Counted from the stretch's first letter, positions 42,201 through 50,374 are shown. The stretch is 64,000 nt of DNA from Georgenia wutianyii (GCF_006349365.1 NZ_CP040899.1:1364001-1428000); one strand, 5' to 3'. Translations and numbers: made by a program. The notes: generated by a model not told the origin, from the sequence alone.

Positions 42201-43803
42201 CGCGGTCGAGCTCCTCGCCGGCGAAGTCGTCGGCGCGGCAGACGTCGGGCACCGACCCGCCGTCGTCGCTCACGTAGTCGATGCGGTAGAGCGCCTGGCT
42301 GGCGCCGGTGTCGAACGAGCCGCCCTCGAGCACGTACAGCGAGCCGTCCGGGCCGAACTGCCCGTCCATGAGGCCGGCCCACCACTCGCCCGCCATGAAG
42401 TCGTCGATCGCGGTGACCTGCTCGTTCTCGTCCAGCTCGGCCGTCTTGATGTGGCCGCGGTGGTAGTCGAGGAGGAACCAGCGCCCGTCGTAGTGCTCGG
42501 GGAACTTCGTGTCGGAGTCGAGGTCCGCGTCGTAGCGGTACACCGGTCCGGACATCGGGCCGCCTGCCCCGGAGCCCATGTTGAGGAAGGGCTCGGGGAT
42601 CGGGTTGATCTCCTGGGCGGGCCAGCCCTCCCACGACTCGGGCCAGTTGGCCCAGCTGCGCGGGTAGTAGATGGTCGCGGGCTTGACCGGCGGGAGCTTC
42701 TCCAGGCCGGTGTTGTTCGGGGAGTCGTTGACCGGGCCGCCCACGCAGTCGTAGAAGTCGCCGAGCGGCTGGTCGGTCACGTAGTCCCACGGCCGGTACG
42801 GGTAGTTGTTCCCGATGCAGAACGGGTAGCCGAAGTTCGCCGGCTCGGACGTCGCCATGTACTGGTCGAAGCCCCACGGCCCGCGCTCGGTCCACTCACC
42901 GAGCCGGTCGGGCCCGTAGTTGCCGATGTGCAGCCGGTCGGTCGCCGGGTCGATCGAGATGCGGAAGGGGTTGCGGAAGCCCATCGCGTAGATCTCGGCC
43001 CGCGTGAGGTCCGGGTCGGAGGTCTCGGGCGGGAAGAGGTTGCCCTCGGGGATCGTGTACGTCCCGTCCGGCTGGGGCGTGATCCGCAGGATCTTGGCGC
43101 GCAGGTCGTTGGTGTTGCCCGACGTGCGGCGGTCGTCGTTGTACCAGTGGGTCGGCCGGTTGTCGATGGGCGAGTACTGGTTGTTGAGGTCGGGCGTCGA
43201 CTCGTCGCCCGTGCTGAGGTAGAGGTTGCCCTCGGAGTCGAAGTCGAGGTCGCCCGCGACGTGGCAGCAGTTCGTCTTCTCGTAGGGGACCTTGAGCATG
43301 ACGATCTCCGAGGAGACGTCGATCTCGTCGTCCACCAGCGTGAAGCGCGAGAGGACGTGGTTGTTCTCCTCGCGGCTCGTGTAGTAGGCGTACAGCCAGC
43401 CGTTGGACTCGAAGTCCGGGTCGAGGGTGAGGCCGAGGAGGCCGCCCTCCTGGTTCTTGGACCCCTCGATGTCCGGGCGCGCCGGCAGCGGGTGGTCGTC
43501 GAAGACGCTGAGCTCGGCGGCGACCGTCGTCTCACCCGTGTCCGGGTGGTAGATCTGGACGACGCCGTCGCGGCTGGTCGTGAAGACCCGGCCGTCGGCG
43601 GCGATGTCCATGGTCATCGGCTGCGGCACCGAGGCCAGCCGGACCTTCTCGAACTCGTCCGTCGCCGAGAGCTCGGCGAACGTCCGTTCCTCCGCGACGT
43701 CCTGCGCGGCCACGTCGACAGGGTCTGCCCCTGCCGGCGCGGCCACGAAGAATGACATCACCAATGGTAACGACAACAATCCAGCAATGGATCGTCTACT
43801 CAT
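39214..43803 (-). CDS. giant secreted multidomain sugar dehydrogenase, DUF1080 and cupredoxin protein
   Basis: A 1529-residue exported protein. After a signal peptide (about 1-34, cleavage near AGA-DP), residues 45-520 form a glucose/sorbosone dehydrogenase propeller (NQEGGLLGLTLDP, AGDLDFDSEGNLYLSTGDES, GFRNPFRIS), usually PQQ-dependent. Residues 525-725 are a DUF1349-like lectin sandwich. Two DUF1080 (3-keto-disaccharide hydrolase) domains lie near 743-938 and 949-1128 (LWDGASLDGW, LFDGESLEGW). OmpL47-like modules flank a cupredoxin at about 1215-1320, whose type-1 copper ligands are His1252, Cys1292, His1295 and Met1310. The C-terminal 100 residues are unassigned. The ATG at 43803 follows GGAGGGG. 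Electron transfer from sugar to the fused copper site is inferred. Confidence 0.85.
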   Translation of the reverse strand: MSRRSIAGLLSLPLVMSFFVAAPAGADPVDVAAQDVAEERTFAELSATDEFEKVRLASVPQPMTMDIAADGRVFTTSRDGVVQIYHPDTGETTVAAELSVFDDHPLPARPDIEGSKNQEGGLLGLTLDPDFESNGWLYAYYTSREENNHVLSRFTLVDDEIDVSSEIVMLKVPYEKTNCCHVAGDLDFDSEGNLYLSTGDESTPDLNNQYSPIDNRPTHWYNDDRRTSGNTNDLRAKILRITPQPDGTYTIPEGNLFPPETSDPDLTRAEIYAMGFRNPFRISIDPATDRLHIGNYGPDRLGEWTERGPWGFDQYMATSEPANFGYPFCIGNNYPYRPWDYVTDQPLGDFYDCVGGPVNDSPNNTGLEKLPPVKPATIYYPRSWANWPESWEGWPAQEINPIPEPFLNMGSGAGGPMSGPVYRYDADLDSDTKFPEHYDGRWFLLDYHRGHIKTAELDENEQVTAIDDFMAGEWWAGLMDGQFGPDGSLYVLEGGSFDTGASQALYRIDYVSDDGGSVPDVCRADDFAGEELDRELWSTIVRENPDGYRQVDGALEIDMLQGDMISNHLSGNILTDGQNLVLTDLPEGRWVSEVTLEMPTGAVDYDQAGFIVYEDDANFTKLAYFPPYGNSTEARFEYLFHQDGEIRYQGDVDDQYLYNAPRTLTLRLTSDGTNVAAAYSVAGSSWVNIGRPAPVGQYEAPKIGFFAVHGPGAIQTPQTATFSDFSLCGQQEPTPPVCAAPTPDAGYRALWDGASLDGWRQSGPGGLAVVPDPDREGACALETIGDPAGLGMLWYEEEFESYRLHVDFKAVTEADNSGVFFGFPDPGDDPWVAVRQGYEINIDDTGGSPNAADSSKTGSIYTYQAPTSFPTVAGEWNEMVIEVDDPMVKVWINGILVNDYEDPGDLGRDLSSGYIGLQNNRVEDNVFFRDVWVQELGDTTCPDEQTPPEGYVSLFDGESLEGWTQAGTGGFEIGDCGVLQPHGGMGLLWYDEQMFEDFVMQVDFRVQNPTDNSGVFVRFPDPEGDPWKPVDDGYEIQIYEAATDPMTRTGSIYTFAPAEPVATNPIGEWNTMEIEAIGQEYRVTINDVEVATYTGDGSRGLEGFVGLQNHASGQQAGDNVELRNVWIKELTQEVPELTVDATLEPGAPDGDGRWYVSPVTLTLESNDPQAQLLWRPRTDETQWRTWTEPVTFDEDGVYNIDYKAVRPGSGGGEEPSEKEILVGSGGFGFSETDFAVQQGDTIKFQYVPGYPHDVVVTDDEGNVLASRPEGSDWEDDPFYFEATEAGRFYVYCTPHANLPDLTDPTTWRGMVATFEVTPSSSGEEPVETGIKEIEFLIDQTAPGTTAALAGEQDGEDYTGQVALSLTAQDATSGVAQTHWRLAGAEDFTVYGGPVTFEEEGEHTVEFRSADIAGNVEEWQTVTFRIVGQEEPPGECPDSDTRETVVVGDVDSRVPNHRTADGCTVNDLIRDDATWARPGEFVRHVRDVTGVLVSDGVLTVRERDAILRAAARSDVGSGNGRGAVTLLTLS

Positions 43804-44098
43804 GACCCCTCCACTCTGAGTAAACATACGGAGTTATTCACAGTGTCCGCAGGTGTGGGGGTTGTCAAGGGTTCGTCCTGCATTTGAGAAATGTAATTCG
43901 CGGCTTTGTCGTGCGGGCGCGCGAAATTGCGCGAACCGAATATTCGCAGGCTGTCGCGAGGTCCGCGTGGTGCATTGATTTCTCAAGGGCCGCCGGAGCG
44001 GCTCGTGTGCGGCAGGTGGGAGCGGTTCCTCCTCCCCCCGGGTGCCCCCACCTGCCTGCCGCGGGCGGGGCCGTCGCCGGACCCGCCCGCGGTACCGC
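43804..44098 (-). promoter_or_regulatory. 295-bp spacer with promoter region of the giant gene
   Basis: More AT-rich than its surroundings. It contains a perfect -35 hexamer TTGACA (minus strand, 43868-43863), but no good -10 at standard spacing; TATGTT lies closer to the gene. At its far end GGCAGGTGGG (44011-44020) pairs with CCCACCTGCC (44047-44056), a likely terminator for the oxidoreductase gene. Confidence 0.4.
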
Positions 44099-45301
44099 TC
44101 AGCCCGGCTGGCCGACCGTCTCGAGGATCTCGCCGGTCTCCCGGTGCTGGAAGAGCACCTTGGTCCGGCCGTCGGGCAGGATCTCCCGCTTGATGACGGC
44201 GTGCCCCTCGTGCAGCTCGGGGGACCGGGAGATGCGCGGCGTCGTGCCCCCGCGCCAGTCCTCGATCTCCACCGGCGCCCACGCACCGCTCTGCGCGGAG
44301 GCGTAGCACGCGTCGATGATCGCGTTGACGACGTACCCGTCGTAGAACGACTCCTGCGGCCGGGTCCCGGCGTCCATGGAGTCGAACATGTCGGTGAACA
44401 TGTCGAGGTAGCCGAGCTCGGTGACCTCGTCACCCACCGGGAAGAGCCAGCCGCTCGTCGTCTCCGCCTTCTCCGCGACGTAGCCGGCCGACTTGCCGGT
44501 GGTGAACATGTCGAAGCCGGTGCGCAGGAAGTGGTTGAGCCAGATCGTGCCCTCGGTGCCCTGGACCTCGTCGCGCAGGTCGAGCCCTCCGCGGAACGCC
44601 CAGGAGACCTCGAACTGCCCGATGGCGCCGGACTCGAAGCGGATGAGGGCGACCGCGTGGTCGTCCGCGCTGATCGGGTGGACCAGCGTGTCCTTCCAGC
44701 AGAAGACCTCGACGGGCCGGTTCCCCTTGCCCACGAAGTTGCGGCAGATCGCGATGCAGTGGCAGCCGAGGTCGACGATGACGCCACCGCCCGCCTTCTT
44801 CTCGTCCCAGAACCACGCGCTGTGCGGACCGGGGTGCGTCTCGCGCGAGCGGACCCACAGGACGTCCCCGAGCGCGCCGTCCTGCACCGACTTCACCGCG
44901 GTGAGGGTCTTGGGGGTGTAGACGAGGTCCTCGAGGTAGCCGGCGAACACCCCGTGCTCCTCGACGATGTCGAGCATGCGCTTGGCCTCGGCGGCGGTGC
45001 GACCCAGCGGCTTGGTGCACAGCACCGCCTTGCCGTTCTCGGCGGCCAGGCGCACCGCCTCCTCGTGCATGTCGTTGGGGAGCCCGATGACGACCGTGTC
45101 GATGTCCGGGTCGGCGCAGGCCGCCTCGAGCGACGTCGTCGAGCGCGGCACCCCCCAGCGCTCACGGAACGCGGCTCCGCGCTCCTCGCTGCGCGAGTAG
45201 ACGAGCTCGACCGTGTCCTTCGTGCGGCCGCGGTTGAGCGCGGCGGTGTAGAAGTCACCGATGAGTCCGGTGCCCAGCATGGCGATTCGATGTGCTGTCA
45301 C
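44099..45301 (-). CDS. Gfo/Idh/MocA-family NAD(P)-dependent oxidoreductase
   Basis: A 400-residue protein with an N-terminal Rossmann fold ([15 protein letters not shown]), the family's conserved [15 protein letters not shown] containing the catalytic Lys, and a C-terminal alpha/beta domain ([19 protein letters not shown] with the usual Asp and His). Enzymes of this family oxidise or reduce cyclitols, amino sugars or 3-keto sugars. Between a sugar importer and a secreted DUF1080 protein, a 3-keto-sugar reductase or a dehydrogenase of the imported sugar is likely. The GTG at 45301 has AAGGAGG eight bases upstream and lies inside an inverted repeat. Confidence 0.88.
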   Translation of the reverse strand: MTAHRIAMLGTGLIGDFYTAALNRGRTKDTVELVYSRSEERGAAFRERWGVPRSTTSLEAACADPDIDTVVIGLPNDMHEEAVRLAAENGKAVLCTKPLGRTAAEAKRMLDIVEEHGVFAGYLEDLVYTPKTLTAVKSVQDGALGDVLWVRSRETHPGPHSAWFWDEKKAGGGVIVDLGCHCIAICRNFVGKGNRPVEVFCWKDTLVHPISADDHAVALIRFESGAIGQFEVSWAFRGGLDLRDEVQGTEGTIWLNHFLRTGFDMFTTGKSAGYVAEKAETTSGWLFPVGDEVTELGYLDMFTDMFDSMDAGTRPQESFYDGYVVNAIIDACYASAQSGAWAPVEIEDWRGGTTPRISRSPELHEGHAVIKREILPDGRTKVLFQHRETGEILETVGQPG

Positions 45302-45307
45302 AGCACA
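45291..45307. promoter_or_regulatory. inverted repeat across the oxidoreductase start codon
   Basis: TGTGCTG-TCA-CAGCACA is a perfect 7-bp inverted repeat that includes the GTG start (45301-45299, minus strand). It could be an operator or an mRNA hairpin limiting initiation. Confidence 0.35.
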
Positions 45308-45433
45308 GTCCTCCTTCGTCGAGTGCTTGCGTGGTGTCCGCGCGGCGACGCCGCCTCCGGGCACGTGGCCCTGCCGGTCGGCGCCGCCCGTCGTGTGTTC
45401 CCCCTGACCACCCCTCCCGCCCGAGACGCGGTC

Positions 45434-46426
45434 TCAGTCCGACCGCTGCCCGGAGACGGCGACGTACACCCAGGCCAGGGCCAGGACGATCGCGCCGTAC
45501 ACGAGCTGCTGGACGGCCTGTCCCACGCCGAGGGTGAGCAGCAGCCGGTTGAGGACGGTGAGGACGAGCGCGCCGACGATGGTGCCGCCGTACCCGCCCG
45601 CCCCGCCGAGGATCGAGGTCCCGCCGATGACGGCCGCGGCGATGCTCGGCAGCAGGAAGGAGTTCGTCTGGCTCGGGCCGACGGAGCCGCTGCTGCCCGA
45701 GATGAGCAGGCCGGCGATCGCGGCGAGGACGCCGACGATGACGTAGGTGGCGATGAGCACCTGCCACACCTTGACCCCGGAGAGCCGGCACGCGAGCGGG
45801 TTGTCCCCGACGCCGTAGATGTTGCGTCCCAGCCCGGTCCGGGCGAGCCCGAGGACGAGGACGACGGAGACGACGGCCCACACGACGGCGTTGAGCGGGA
45901 CGGGCCCGACGAGCGTCCCGCCGCCGACGGTCTCCAGCACCGCAGGCACGACGGTGGGGCCGGAGAGGAAGCCGCCGCTCGAGAGCCCGACGGACACGAG
46001 TCCGAGCAGGACGCTCGACATGCCGATCGTCATGATGAGCGGGTGGACGCGGAAGATGCCGATGCCGACCCCGTTGACCAGGCCGGCGGCCGCGCCGACG
46101 ACGAGAGCGAGGGCGAGTGCCTGGACCGGTCCCGCGCCGCTCTGGGTGGCGGCGACGTAGGCCGCGACGTTCGCCGTCATCGTCACCGACAGGTCGATCC
46201 CGCCGGTGAGGAAGGCGAGCGTCTGGCCGGCCGCGAAGATCGCGAGCGGGCAGGCGAGCAGGAGGATCGAGCGCAGCCCTCGCATGGTGAACAGGCTCGG
46301 GTCGAGCAGCGCCGTCACGAGGTAGAAGACGACGAACACGACGCCGAGGACGATGACCGGTCGGTCGGTGAGCCCTCGCCGCAGGCGCTGTGACCTGGGG
46401 AGGGGAGGGGCGACGGCGGTGCTCAC
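45434..46426 (-). CDS. ribose-type ABC transporter permease (second)
   Basis: A 330-residue permease of the RbsC/AraH family with about eight to ten hydrophobic segments. Family motifs are LTGGIDLSVTMTANVAAYVA and IGGTSILGGAGGYGGTIVGA. The GTG at 46426 overlaps the upstream permease stop (GTGA), with GGAGGAAG as ribosome-binding site. It is probably half of a heterodimeric channel. The 132 bp down to the oxidoreductase gene hold only its ribosome-binding site and the inverted repeat at 45291. Confidence 0.92.
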   Translation of the reverse strand: MSTAVAPPLPRSQRLRRGLTDRPVIVLGVVFVVFYLVTALLDPSLFTMRGLRSILLLACPLAIFAAGQTLAFLTGGIDLSVTMTANVAAYVAATQSGAGPVQALALALVVGAAAGLVNGVGIGIFRVHPLIMTIGMSSVLLGLVSVGLSSGGFLSGPTVVPAVLETVGGGTLVGPVPLNAVVWAVVSVVLVLGLARTGLGRNIYGVGDNPLACRLSGVKVWQVLIATYVIVGVLAAIAGLLISGSSGSVGPSQTNSFLLPSIAAAVIGGTSILGGAGGYGGTIVGALVLTVLNRLLLTLGVGQAVQQLVYGAIVLALAWVYVAVSGQRSD

Positions 46427-47415
46427 AGCTTCCTCCTGCGCAGCTCGAGCAGGCCGCCGAGCATGACCACCCCGATGATGATCAGCCCCTCGAGCAGCAC
46501 TGCGACGTTCGGGTTGACCCCCAGGCTCAGCAGGATCGCCGGGATGAGGGTGAGGACGAAGGCGGCGAGGACGGGGCCGAGCAGCTGGCCGCGTCCGCCG
46601 GAGAGGGCGACGCCGCCGAGGACGACGGCCGCGACCGAGCCGAGGAGCGCGCCGAGGGCGATCGACTCCTGCGGGCTGCCGCTGCCGAGCAGCGCCGTCG
46701 TCACGAGGCCGGCGAGCCCGGCGAACACGCCGGAGACGACGTAGGCGTGGACGCGCGCCCGCTTGACGACGATGCCGGCGAGGAACGCTGCCTGCCGGTC
46801 GCTGCCGATGGCGTAGGTCGCGATCCCGGCGCGGCTGCGCCGGAAGGGGATCCAGATCAGGCAGTAGATGCCGGTGAGCCAGAGCAGGGCGGGCCAGGGG
46901 TTGGAGAAGCCGCCGACGATCAGCTGGGAGAGCTGCGGGTTCGCCCGGCCACCCGGCCCGCCGAGGATGAGCAGCGCGAGGCCGACGAAGGCGAAGTGCA
47001 GCGCGAGGGTGACGACGATGTCGGGCATCCCGGACACCGTGACGATCCAGCCCATGAGCCCGGAGAGCAGCGCGGTCCCGGCGACGGTGAGGACGGCGAC
47101 GAGGACGCTCGTGCCGAGGGACGCGTCCTCCATGAGCCAGGCGGAGAAGCAGTTGGCGAGCACCATGAGCGCCCCGACCGCGAGGTTGATGCCCCCGGAC
47201 AGGACGACGACCCCCTGGGCCATGGCGAGGAGCGCGAGCATGAGGCTGCCGGCCGTGAGGGCGCGCAGCTCGAAGCCGCCGAAGTTCTCCACCTGGAGGT
47301 AGCGGACGAGGATCATCGCGAGCAGCAGCACGGCCACGCCCGCGACCCACCCGTTCTGCTGGCGGAAGCGGGTGAGCCGGCCGGTCGGCTCGGGGACGGT
47401 GGTGGTGACGCTCAC
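46423..47415 (-). CDS. ribose-type ABC transporter permease (first)
   Basis: A 330-residue RbsC-like permease (MAQGVVVLSGGINLAVGALM, GGVALSGGRGQLLGPVLAAF). It overlaps the ATPase stop at 47412 and the next permease start at 46426, each by 4 bp. The two permeases have equal length but are clearly diverged, as in importers with two permease genes such as the AI-2 (Lsr) type. Confidence 0.92.
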   Translation of the reverse strand: MSVTTTVPEPTGRLTRFRQQNGWVAGVAVLLLAMILVRYLQVENFGGFELRALTAGSLMLALLAMAQGVVVLSGGINLAVGALMVLANCFSAWLMEDASLGTSVLVAVLTVAGTALLSGLMGWIVTVSGMPDIVVTLALHFAFVGLALLILGGPGGRANPQLSQLIVGGFSNPWPALLWLTGIYCLIWIPFRRSRAGIATYAIGSDRQAAFLAGIVVKRARVHAYVVSGVFAGLAGLVTTALLGSGSPQESIALGALLGSVAAVVLGGVALSGGRGQLLGPVLAAFVLTLIPAILLSLGVNPNVAVLLEGLIIIGVVMLGGLLELRRRKL

Positions 47416-48902
47416 GAGGTGGTCACCTCCGCCTCGTGCAGCCCGTGCGCGGCGTGCAGCAGCGCCTCCTCACCGGCGTCCGCCGGCAGCTCGGCGACGA
47501 CGGTGCCGCGGTAGAGGACGAGCACGCGGTCGCAGACGAGCCCGATCTCGCGCAGCTCGCTCGTGTACATGAGGACGGCGGCACCCGAGTCGGCGACCTC
47601 GCGGACGAGGTCGTAGATCTGGCGCTTGGTGCCGATGTCGATCCCGCGGGTGGGGTCGAAGAGGAGCAGCGTGCCGAACCCCTCGGCGAGCCAGCGCCCG
47701 ATGGTGAGCTTCTGCTGGTTGCCGCCGGACAGGCGCCGGGCCTGGGAGGCCGCCCGGGTGTCGATCGACAGTCGCGCGACCGCCCGGTCGACGGCGCGGT
47801 CCTCCCGCCGCCGGCTGATCGGCCCCCAGCGGGAGACGCGCGCCCGGGAGGGCAACGCGATGTTCTCCCGGATGGAGCGCTTGGGCAGCAGTGCCCACGA
47901 CCTGTCGGCGGGGACGAGCACGACCCCCTTGCGGATCGCCGCGGCCGGGTGGCGGGCCGTGAGCACCTCGCCGTCGACCCGGATCTCCCCGGTGCGCGGG
48001 CGCTGGTCCCCGGCGAGGACGTCGAAGAGCGTGTCCTGCCCCTGGCCCTCGAGCGCGACGAGGCCGAGCACCTCGCCCGGACGGACGTCGAGGCTGACGT
48101 CGTGGAGCATGTCCCCCGCGCCGAGGTCCTCCACGACGAGTCGGGGCGCCACCTCCGGCCGGCCCGCCGTGCGGGTCCGGCGGCCCTCCGCTGCCTCCTC
48201 GACCAGCCGGTCCCCGAGCATCGAGGCGACGATCCGCTGCTCCCGGCCCTCCTTCGGGGCGAAGCGTGCGACGTCGCCGCCGTCGCGGAAGACGGTGCAC
48301 ATGTCGCAGTGCTCGACGACCTCCTCGAGCCGGTGGGAGATGAACAGGACCGACCCGCCCTCCTGCCGCTGGCGGGCCATGACGGCGAAGACCTTCTCGC
48401 TGAGGTCGGCCGGCAGAGCCGCGGTGATCTCGTCGAGGATGAGCAGCCGGGGCCGGTGCGCCAGCGCGCGGGCGAGGTCGATCATCCGGAGGAACGGGAG
48501 CGGGATGTCGCGCACCCGCTCGTCGAGGTCGAGGCCCCGGATGTCGAGCCCGGCGAGGTGCTGCTCGACGGTGCTCGCGTCGGTGGCGGTGAGCCGGAGG
48601 TTGTCGCGCACCGTGAGGTCGGGGATGAGCGCGGGGTCCTGGAACACCGCGGCGATGCCGCGGGCGTACCCGTCGGCGGGGGAGCGCAGCGTCACGGGTG
48701 CGCCGTCGAGGGTGACGGTGCCGGCGTCGCGGGTGATGACGCCGGTGAGCGCCTTGACGAAGGTGGACTTGCCCGCGCCGTTCGCGCCGAGGAGCGCGTG
48801 CGTCTCCCCGTGGCCGACGGTGACGTCGGCGGAGCGCAGGGCGAGGACGCTGCCGTAGGACTTGGCCACCCCGCGGGCGGCCAGCAACGTTTCGGAGGAC
48901 AT
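47412..48902 (-). CDS. ribose-type ABC transporter ATP-binding protein (two ATPase domains)
   Basis: A 496-residue RbsA-like tandem ATPase. Domain 1 has Walker A GANGAGKST, Walker B LLILDEITAAL and H-loop FISHRLEEV, but its signature is degenerate (PLPFLRMIDLARAL in place of LSGGQ). Domain 2 lacks Walker A (LEGQGQDTLF) and the catalytic Glu (LLLFDPTRGID) but keeps LSGGNQQKL. Only the composite site formed by Walker A of domain 1 and the signature of domain 2 should hydrolyse ATP. The start codon lies 70 bp after the binding-protein stop, beyond a strong hairpin. Confidence 0.92.
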   Translation of the reverse strand: MSSETLLAARGVAKSYGSVLALRSADVTVGHGETHALLGANGAGKSTFVKALTGVITRDAGTVTLDGAPVTLRSPADGYARGIAAVFQDPALIPDLTVRDNLRLTATDASTVEQHLAGLDIRGLDLDERVRDIPLPFLRMIDLARALAHRPRLLILDEITAALPADLSEKVFAVMARQRQEGGSVLFISHRLEEVVEHCDMCTVFRDGGDVARFAPKEGREQRIVASMLGDRLVEEAAEGRRTRTAGRPEVAPRLVVEDLGAGDMLHDVSLDVRPGEVLGLVALEGQGQDTLFDVLAGDQRPRTGEIRVDGEVLTARHPAAAIRKGVVLVPADRSWALLPKRSIRENIALPSRARVSRWGPISRRREDRAVDRAVARLSIDTRAASQARRLSGGNQQKLTIGRWLAEGFGTLLLFDPTRGIDIGTKRQIYDLVREVADSGAAVLMYTSELREIGLVCDRVLVLYRGTVVAELPADAGEEALLHAAHGLHEAEVTTS

Positions 48903-48924
48903 CGTGCTCTCTCACGTCAGGGCC

Positions 48925-48958
48925 GGGGTGTCCGGGGCGTGACCGCCCCGGACACCCC
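48925..48958 (-). terminator. 15-bp perfect hairpin between binding-protein and ATPase genes
   Basis: GGGGTGTCCGGGGCG (48925-48939), TGAC loop and exact complement (48944-48958). It follows the binding-protein stop by 14 bp on the minus strand and precedes the ATPase, the position where partial terminators or 3' stabilisers raise binding-protein levels. Confidence 0.7.
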
Positions 48959-48972
48959 TGCCGTACGGCAGG

Positions 48973-50037
48973 TCAGGAACCGCTGGGGCCCTCGCAGGCG
49001 TAGAGCTGCTCCCGGGTCATCTCGAGCGGGTAGTCGATCTCCACGGCGGCGCTGGTGTCCTGCCCGCGGTCGGGCTCGTGCGCCTCCTCGAGCCGGTCGG
49101 CGGCGTCGGCCATCGTCCACAGCTCGGGGGTGAGCATCGTCGTCTGCTCGACGTCCTCGCCGGCGAGCACCTTGAGCGCGACGTTGGTGCCGACAGCGCC
49201 GATGACGGCGGGGTTGGTGACGACGGCGCCCGGTGCGCCGTCGAGCAGCTGCCCGACGAACGCGTTGCTGTCCTGCCCGGTGACGGGGACGAGGTCCTTG
49301 CCGGCGGTGCGGATGCCGTTGACGACGGTGTAGTCCGCGCCGGTGGTCCACACGCCGTCGTAGTCGCTCGCGCTGAACTGCTGGACGGCGATCTCCCCGG
49401 CGAGCGTGTAGTCCCAGTTGCTCCACACGGTGGTGAGCTCGATGTCGGGGTAGCTCTCGAGGGCGGCCATGACGCCCTCGTGCCGGTCGGTGTCGGACTG
49501 GACGCCCTCGATGCCCCGGACGTAGAGGATGTCGCCGGAACCACCGACCTCCTCGGCGAGCCACTCCATGCCCACGCGGCCCCACTCGACCTGGTCGTTC
49601 GTGACGACGTAGGCGTTCTCGCTCGTCACGGCGGCGTCGACGGCGACGACGACGATGCCCTGGGCGGTCGCCTCGTCGATGATGCCGTTGAGCTGCTCGG
49701 GGTCCGAGGGGTTGACGACGATGGCGTCCACGCCCTCCGAGATCAGGGTCTGCAGGTGCTGAACCTGCTCGGTGGGCCCGGCGTTCTCCGAGAGCACGAC
49801 GACGCGGGAGACCTGGCCGCTGGCGAGGGCCTCGGCCTGGATCGAGCAGACCATCTGCTCACGCCACCCGTTGCCCGCGAGCGTGTTGCTCACGCCGATG
49901 ACGTAGTCGCCTCCGCCTCCGTCGCCGTCGTCGGTCCCCTCGCCGCTCGCGTTCCCGTCACCCGAGCCGCAGGCGCTCAGCGCCAGCACCAAGGCTGTCG
50001 CAACTGCTGCCGTGCAGAATTTGGTGTTCAGCCTCAT
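48973..50037 (-). CDS. ribose-type periplasmic-binding-like sugar lipoprotein
   Basis: A 354-residue lipoprotein with lipobox LSAC (Cys23), an acidic Gly-rich linker and a RbsB/LsrB-type binding fold (IGVSNTLAGNGWREQMVCSI, GVDAIVVNPSDPEQLNGII, TGQDSNAFVGQLLDG). It captures a sugar outside the membrane for the importer encoded downstream. The ATG at 50037 opens the signal peptide; GGGGGAAA lies upstream. It is the first gene of the minus-strand locus reaching to 39214. Confidence 0.93.
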   Translation of the reverse strand: MRLNTKFCTAAVATALVLALSACGSGDGNASGEGTDDGDGGGGDYVIGVSNTLAGNGWREQMVCSIQAEALASGQVSRVVVLSENAGPTEQVQHLQTLISEGVDAIVVNPSDPEQLNGIIDEATAQGIVVVAVDAAVTSENAYVVTNDQVEWGRVGMEWLAEEVGGSGDILYVRGIEGVQSDTDRHEGVMAALESYPDIELTTVWSNWDYTLAGEIAVQQFSASDYDGVWTTGADYTVVNGIRTAGKDLVPVTGQDSNAFVGQLLDGAPGAVVTNPAVIGAVGTNVALKVLAGEDVEQTTMLTPELWTMADAADRLEEAHEPDRGQDTSAAVEIDYPLEMTREQLYACEGPSGS

Positions 50038-50374
50038 CGCCGGTTTCCCCCAGGTATTCGATTTGCCGTTTCGATTTGCGTCAGGGCGTGCCGAAGTGTG
50101 CCCGGACGTACGTGCCCGTGTGCGCAGCTCCATTGCTTTTGTACGACCTCATAACTAAAGATGGTCGCCTGCGTGTGCTTAAGAAACTAATGACTGTCCA
50201 CAGAAGACGTCAAGGCTTGACGCAAATGTTGTCGTCAATCGCTGCGAAGGTCGGTCCCCCGGGGGCGCCGGCTCGTGCTCCGGAGGTCGGCCCTCGGCCG
50301 GAGGGTGGAGCCGGGACGTGGCGGGACCGGCAGACCCGGTGACTTCGGCCCGGCCGGCCACTACCCTCCCGGCC
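50038..50374. promoter_or_regulatory. 337-bp divergent regulatory region upstream of the sugar-importer operon
   Basis: Visibly AT-richer than the rest of the window, with no supported gene. CGTCAA-GGC-TTGACG (50208-50222) is a perfect 6-bp inverted repeat, and a third half-site CGTCAA follows at 50233-50238. TTGACG read on the minus strand (50213-50208) could serve as -35 for the operon, though the facing -10 (TTAGTT) is weak. TACCCT at 50362-50367 is a -10 for the plus-strand hydrolase. Confidence 0.45.
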
